The notes beneath the pieces were generated by a model. That model worked only from the letters and a program-made list of their open reading frames with translations, searched no databases and had not been told where the DNA came from. Of a DNA stretch of 64,000 bases, positions 59,701-64,000 are shown piece after piece (positions within the stretch are counted from its first letter, which is position 1; the number at the start of each line of letters is the position of its first letter). The translations under genes and the position numbers were made by a program. This stretch comes from Allacma fusca (Eukaryota > Arthropoda > Collembola > Symphypleona > Sminthuridae): assembly GCA_947179485.1 (NCBI GenBank), contig OX359249.1:51471402-51535401 (forward strand), written 5' to 3'.

Positions 59701-62169
59701 AACACTCACTACAGTATGGACGCATATGCAAAAGTACCTGAAACCGGAGTTGTCCAAACGAAATAGCCTTCCTTCAAACCCTGGAAGGCAATTTTTGAAA
59801 AAAACGCAATCCTTCATCCTTCTTTTAATTGAAGCCTTTAAAATATAATGCCTTCCCTCAGCCTTGTTTCGCTTATTAATTTGATGCCTCCTGCCTTCAA
59901 AAAATCTGCCTTTATAACACGAAATACCATAGCAATGCATTTAAACAACACTTTCGCAGGTCAAACACCTTACAATGAGCGATACAATTCAAAATTGCAA
60001 GATTCCAAGGTATTTTTCAATAAACAAACGTACTCAAGTTCGTCCGAAGCATTTCAATGAGCCTATATCAATAAGCGGTTACGGTTTTATTACGGTATCT
60101 TATTGTTCATATGCATAACTGTATATCATACATTTGCAGTGTTTTAGTAGCACTCTCATTGTTTTATTTGTGACGATCCATTGTCGTTAACTGTACGCGC
60201 GAAGCCTTTTAAATTAGCAGAGGGCTTCTTTACACTTTTACAGACGTTCTTCATTCTCCTACTGTTTTCTGTTAATATTAGGAAGCGTTTATTTAGACTT
60301 CCCGAATTAATTCAGCCAACTTGTCTTCCCATCCCAACTCTCTGGAAAATTGATCTTCCGCCTTTATTAAAGTTTTCATTGAAGGCTGGAAATGCCTGTC
60401 TGAAATTGTTGATCCCATAGATGATCCATAGGTTCGTCTACATTATTATGTACATATTTATTATAATTCTCATACTATTTAGACCTGTAATTACATTTAA
60501 ACTCTGTTATACAATATTATTCTTATCTATATCTACAGTGTAACCTAAGCATATACTGTATGAAACTTATACAAAATAAACACCGGTGTATGCAGCTAAG
60601 AAGGTTTATGGTCTTAAAGTATCAGCAGTTTGTGGTCATCATATATTATCCTCAATGCATGTTCAAACATGTATTTTGAAAACTCCATAAATGTTTTTAC
60701 AACACCACAGCAGTCAAAAGGTTCGATGACAAATCATATATAATAAAAAATAAAATGTTCATGCTTGACGTAGAGTAAGATATGCTTGAAGAAAGAGGTA
60801 CGACTCAGGAAATTATTAAGTACACTTTTATTATACGTACTTATAAACAAGTTATAAATCATTCGTTGGTATGATCCATATTGTCATTGCATCGCGATAT
60901 AATATTATAAATACCTTAAACTAATTTGTATTGAATGCCTTGTCCATGTTGAGACTTCATAGCGTCAGTAAAATCCCTAGCCATTGAATTCTAGACCCCG
61001 TTGTTGAAAGAATAGACTTAATTTTTTTCTCAATTAAGATAAATTAGTATTACATTTAATGACACTGAACGAATTTCAAGAATGTGAAATATCAGGCGTT
61101 TTAAACGTTACAACAACAGTATTACCTCAGTTAATCATGAAGAGTTCAAGTACAAAACATGCCTCACGCAATTAGTTGAATCTGTGATAACAGTTTTACA
61201 TTAGTTTGACACACTGCCAGATTTCAAGACCAAATCAACGATAACAAATATGTGAGTATTCAAGTTCGTTGTAGTGCAGGCTGGGACAAGTCCCCCCTCT
61301 AGCTTACGCAAAGAAGTAACTCATAAAATATTTGATTCCCCTATTTTGTAGCAAATTCTTATACATTTTGATTTGAACATTGTTTATCACAACTTCCAAT
61401 TACTTCAAGAATATGTTTTGACACTCGTTCGGATTAAATTTTGTGGGCTTTAGGGAGCTAAGGGATAAGTGTATACGTAGAGAATAGTACCTTTATGCTC
61501 ATGCCGACAGTTCTCAACATTGAGGCCTTTCAAATAGCTCACTAGAAAGGTCAAAAAATTAATACAAACGATGCATACAAATGTATTCTTGAAAAATGTA
61601 TTTGTTGAACAAAATAATAATTTTATTGTTGAATTTAAAATCTGTAAGAAATTCCAACTTGATTCACGTTCGTAAACCCTGTGACCGCAAAATAAATAAA
61701 AACTTTAAATAGGAAATTATGAAAAGAATTTGCTACAAAATGAGGGAATCATGCATTTCATGAGTTACTCCTTAACGAGAATTAGACGGACAATAGTTTA
61801 AGCCACGCCGTACAATTTGACGTAAAACTTAAGATATTCACTGGACACCAAAATAACCTCAGACATTAAATTTTTATTTCTCACAAAATTAAGCACGTTA
61901 CGAATGCTAATACCTACTGGAATGCAATCTTTGGCTTTATAAAATGATAGCCTCTATTCCGTTCAACTATTTGCTCTAAATCACTTTATTATTTGTTATG
62001 CACAGACTTTTCACTGAAATACAACTATACAGTCATGATTGTCTTTCTTTCGACATTAGTAAAGTTGGAGCGAGCGTTGAGTATGACTACAGGTATGGAA
62101 ATCGAACCTTTTTAGTTTTACCGGCTTACAAGTACAAAGAGGTCTTGGCAACAATAGTAAAAGGAGAAA
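59701..62169. other. intergenic with a GCCTTC-motif tract
   Basis: About 59740-60420 repeats gccttc/gaaggc in many contexts (agccttccttcaaaccctgg, tgaaggctggaaatgcc) and may be another motif-filled MITE without recognised ends. The rest is AT-rich with no gene. The part next to 62169 should hold the TMEM104 3' UTR. Confidence 0.45.
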
Positions 62170-64000
62170 TTATTCAATGCTAGTTGGAGAAACAAAACGA
62201 TTGATTGTAACAAAAGCTATAGATACAGCTGACCATAAAAGAACAAAAAAGAGCCATACATTACTTTTAAACGGTGACGCGTACGGATTCGTATTTATCA
62301 CACTGGGGCTGCTAAAGCATTTCCGAGCATAGTAAACAAGACAAACTGGAATAACATACTGAATACCAGCACCAGCATACGATCCTGTCGCACTAACTAA
62401 AACCTGTAAATCTTCCACAAATATTGCAATAAGAAAAGGAGGCGTAATAGCCAGTAACGGGAACCCCAAGTTTGTCCAAAACTGTTTCCATTTTCCGTAT
62501 CTTATGGACATGATTAAACTATTATTTTCATCCTCAATATCGTCGTGAATTTGAAACAAGGCTTTCAAGTTATTTTTTAGCGTTATTGCAATGATGGGAA
62601 AATTGGTACTGAGCGTAAAAACAGGAAATAGGGGTAAGAAATAATCAGTGACAAAAATAATTATAAAATATGGATCTTCAGCAAAATACGAATCCTTTTT
62701 AAAGTTGAGTGTATAAAGGTCTTCTAGATTTGTAAATGCAAAAATTCCGGTGAAGGCCAAGAGAAGATAAAAGATGGTTATTAAGGTATAGTCTGCGAAA
62801 AACAAGCCGAAAAGTCGTCGTTTTGATGATATCGGGGTAACCAACGAAGGTAAGGAGTGGTGGCACATAAATGAATACACACAAACTCCAAACAAATTTG
62901 GAAGTTGCTGATAATTTGCCAAGGGTAAATTTTTGGGTACATTGTCCGAACTTGCGATTTTCAATATTGAGAAACCAATCATTATGATGAATGCTGCAAT
63001 CCAAAGACCATGATAAATGTGGGCTTTAACAAATTCAAAATAGTCTCAATGAATACCGAAAAGTTTTCCTTACCTAGCCATCTCATGAAAGTAGTTGTGA
63101 GCTGCAGATATTTTGTTTTTTGCACATTAAAAAACACGAATGGACCCAAAACCAGCATAAAAATTATTGAAAATATTCTGTATGCGAAGAAGCGGTCTAT
63201 TGGATATACAAACGTCCAGCATGGATCACTATCATTAGGTAGTAGATTTGTACTGTTAACATCCGTGGAATTAGGAGTGTATGAGCTGCGGAATAAGTTA
63301 CAAACGACTTCAATAAACGCTGAACCGAGTTGGTATTTTCAAAGAATCTTTACAAATAGTAGAGAAAACTTACCATGCCACGTCTCGAACTGATTTCGAA
63401 ACCGCAGCTATGTAAATAGATAAATCCCCGTAAAGATATATCGCTATGCAAAGGTAGAATAAATAAACTCCAATTTTTCCAAAGAACATTGACGCCATAC
63501 TCCCCTGCAGAGAAATCGTAAAAAGTTTAATGTTACCATAATTTATAATTATTATAGATACCAAATTTAGTACTATGCAAACCTACAAAGACCATTACAA
63601 GGTCTAAAATATATCTAATACCATTTCAACGCGTTCTTTTATCTCAAAATTTGCGGCAGTATTAGCTTGTCGACGAAGGTGGGCATGGTGTTCTCCCAAT
63701 TCAGGTGGAATCAAAGGGTCTCGTTCCCTTTCTCTTCCAAACCCTGTAGGACCAATTCCATCAGGTTCATCTAGTGAGCTATCTGTGCTTGAACGATCCC
63801 TTCGCGATTTTACAATAAGGGCATTTGCTATAGACATAGCTTCTATGACTAGAGTTACGGTAAGATAACTGAAAAAAACGGTAAAAACTTTAGTTTATTT
63901 TTTTAAAACATTACGAATGATACATTTAAGACTTGTACAAAATAAGATCTTACCTCATGAAAGCTAAAATTAAAATGACTACTAATCCCAAGGCCCATCC
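62170..64000 (-). CDS. TMEM104: TMEM104 homologue (amino-acid-transporter-like membrane protein), 5' end outside window
   Basis: Exons (minus): 63954-64000 (continues beyond the window), 63622-63868, 63374-63504, 63074-63285 and 62170-62993; phases join to ~486 aa before the TAA at 62170. TMEM104 is a multi-pass protein of the amino acid permease (SLC32/36/38-like) fold family; its substrate is not settled. Landmarks: GWALGLVVILILAFM and TVTLVIEAM, an acidic/Arg-rich loop (RERERDPLIPPELGEH), KERVEM-GSMASMFFGKIGVYLF, YLYGDLSIYIAAV, FFAYRIF with GPFVFFNVQKTKYLQL and MRWLAF, then NLFGVCVYSFMCHHSLPSLV, LFPVFTLSTNFPIIAITL and GAGIQYVIPVCLVYYARK. About ten hydrophobic segments are visible. All donor/acceptor sites are GT-AG. 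The missing N-terminus is roughly 40 residues. Confidence 0.94.

Noticed and set aside
60181-60420. 79-aa hydrophobic frame
   Set aside because: Lies in the GCCTTC-motif tract and has no family features.

Overview
This window is nuclear DNA of an invertebrate animal, most likely an arthropod. Three spliced genes with GT-AG introns encode conserved animal proteins. The intergenic DNA is AT-rich and full of transposon remnants. No rRNA, tRNA, CRISPR or bacterial-type operon was seen. The species cannot be named from sequence alone; the mix would suit a hexapod such as a springtail, but that is a guess.

Layout. 1-15 kb: transposon-rich DNA, including a hAT-type MITE (5893-11391) split by a 5.0-kb two-gene DNA transposon (6119-11149). 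15.06-19.27 kb (+): a complete 6-exon PRPSAP gene (phosphoribosyl-pyrophosphate synthetase-associated protein). 19.3-24.3 kb: intergenic, with a long-armed foldback element. 24.35-35.92 kb (-): a complete 13-exon CLEC16A/ema/gop-1 gene whose introns carry repeats, including a 1.6-kb hAT-like element. 37.08-47.37 kb: two Helitron-type elements in direct tandem. The first carries a Tourist-like MITE and an insert encoding a signal-peptide/TM protein. The second carries a second two-gene transposon, which itself carries a pogo/Tigger-like MITE. 47.4-48.75 kb: a hAT-like element made of CTTGAACTTGAC motifs, with a 149-bp pogo-like MITE inside. 49.1-59.7 kb: Helitron Rep pseudogene, 20-bp minisatellite, a possible cysteine-rich gene, LINE and Tc1 wrecks, and another hAT MITE. 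62.17-64.0 kb (-): the 3' five exons of TMEM104, cut by the window edge.

The most interesting system is the pair of ~5-kb transposons at 6119-11149 and 42082-47168. Both have CCCnnATAGCACA termini and 2-bp target duplications (TT, TA). Each encodes a Tnp2/DUF4218-like transposase plus a six-exon DUF4806-type protein with the same intron phases. The two genes are in opposite order in the two elements, yet are tightly abutted in both. Each element also has its own subterminal repeat motif (GGCGATAT versus TGCGCAT). This recalls the two-protein TnpA/TnpD layout of plant En/Spm. A second theme is a set of hAT-like elements whose interiors are degenerate arrays of one short motif.

Boundaries of most mobile elements were read directly from terminal repeats plus target duplications, and several were confirmed because the interrupted repeat is present uninterrupted elsewhere in the window. 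Gene models were built by hand from splice sites, phase and family similarity; no search was run.
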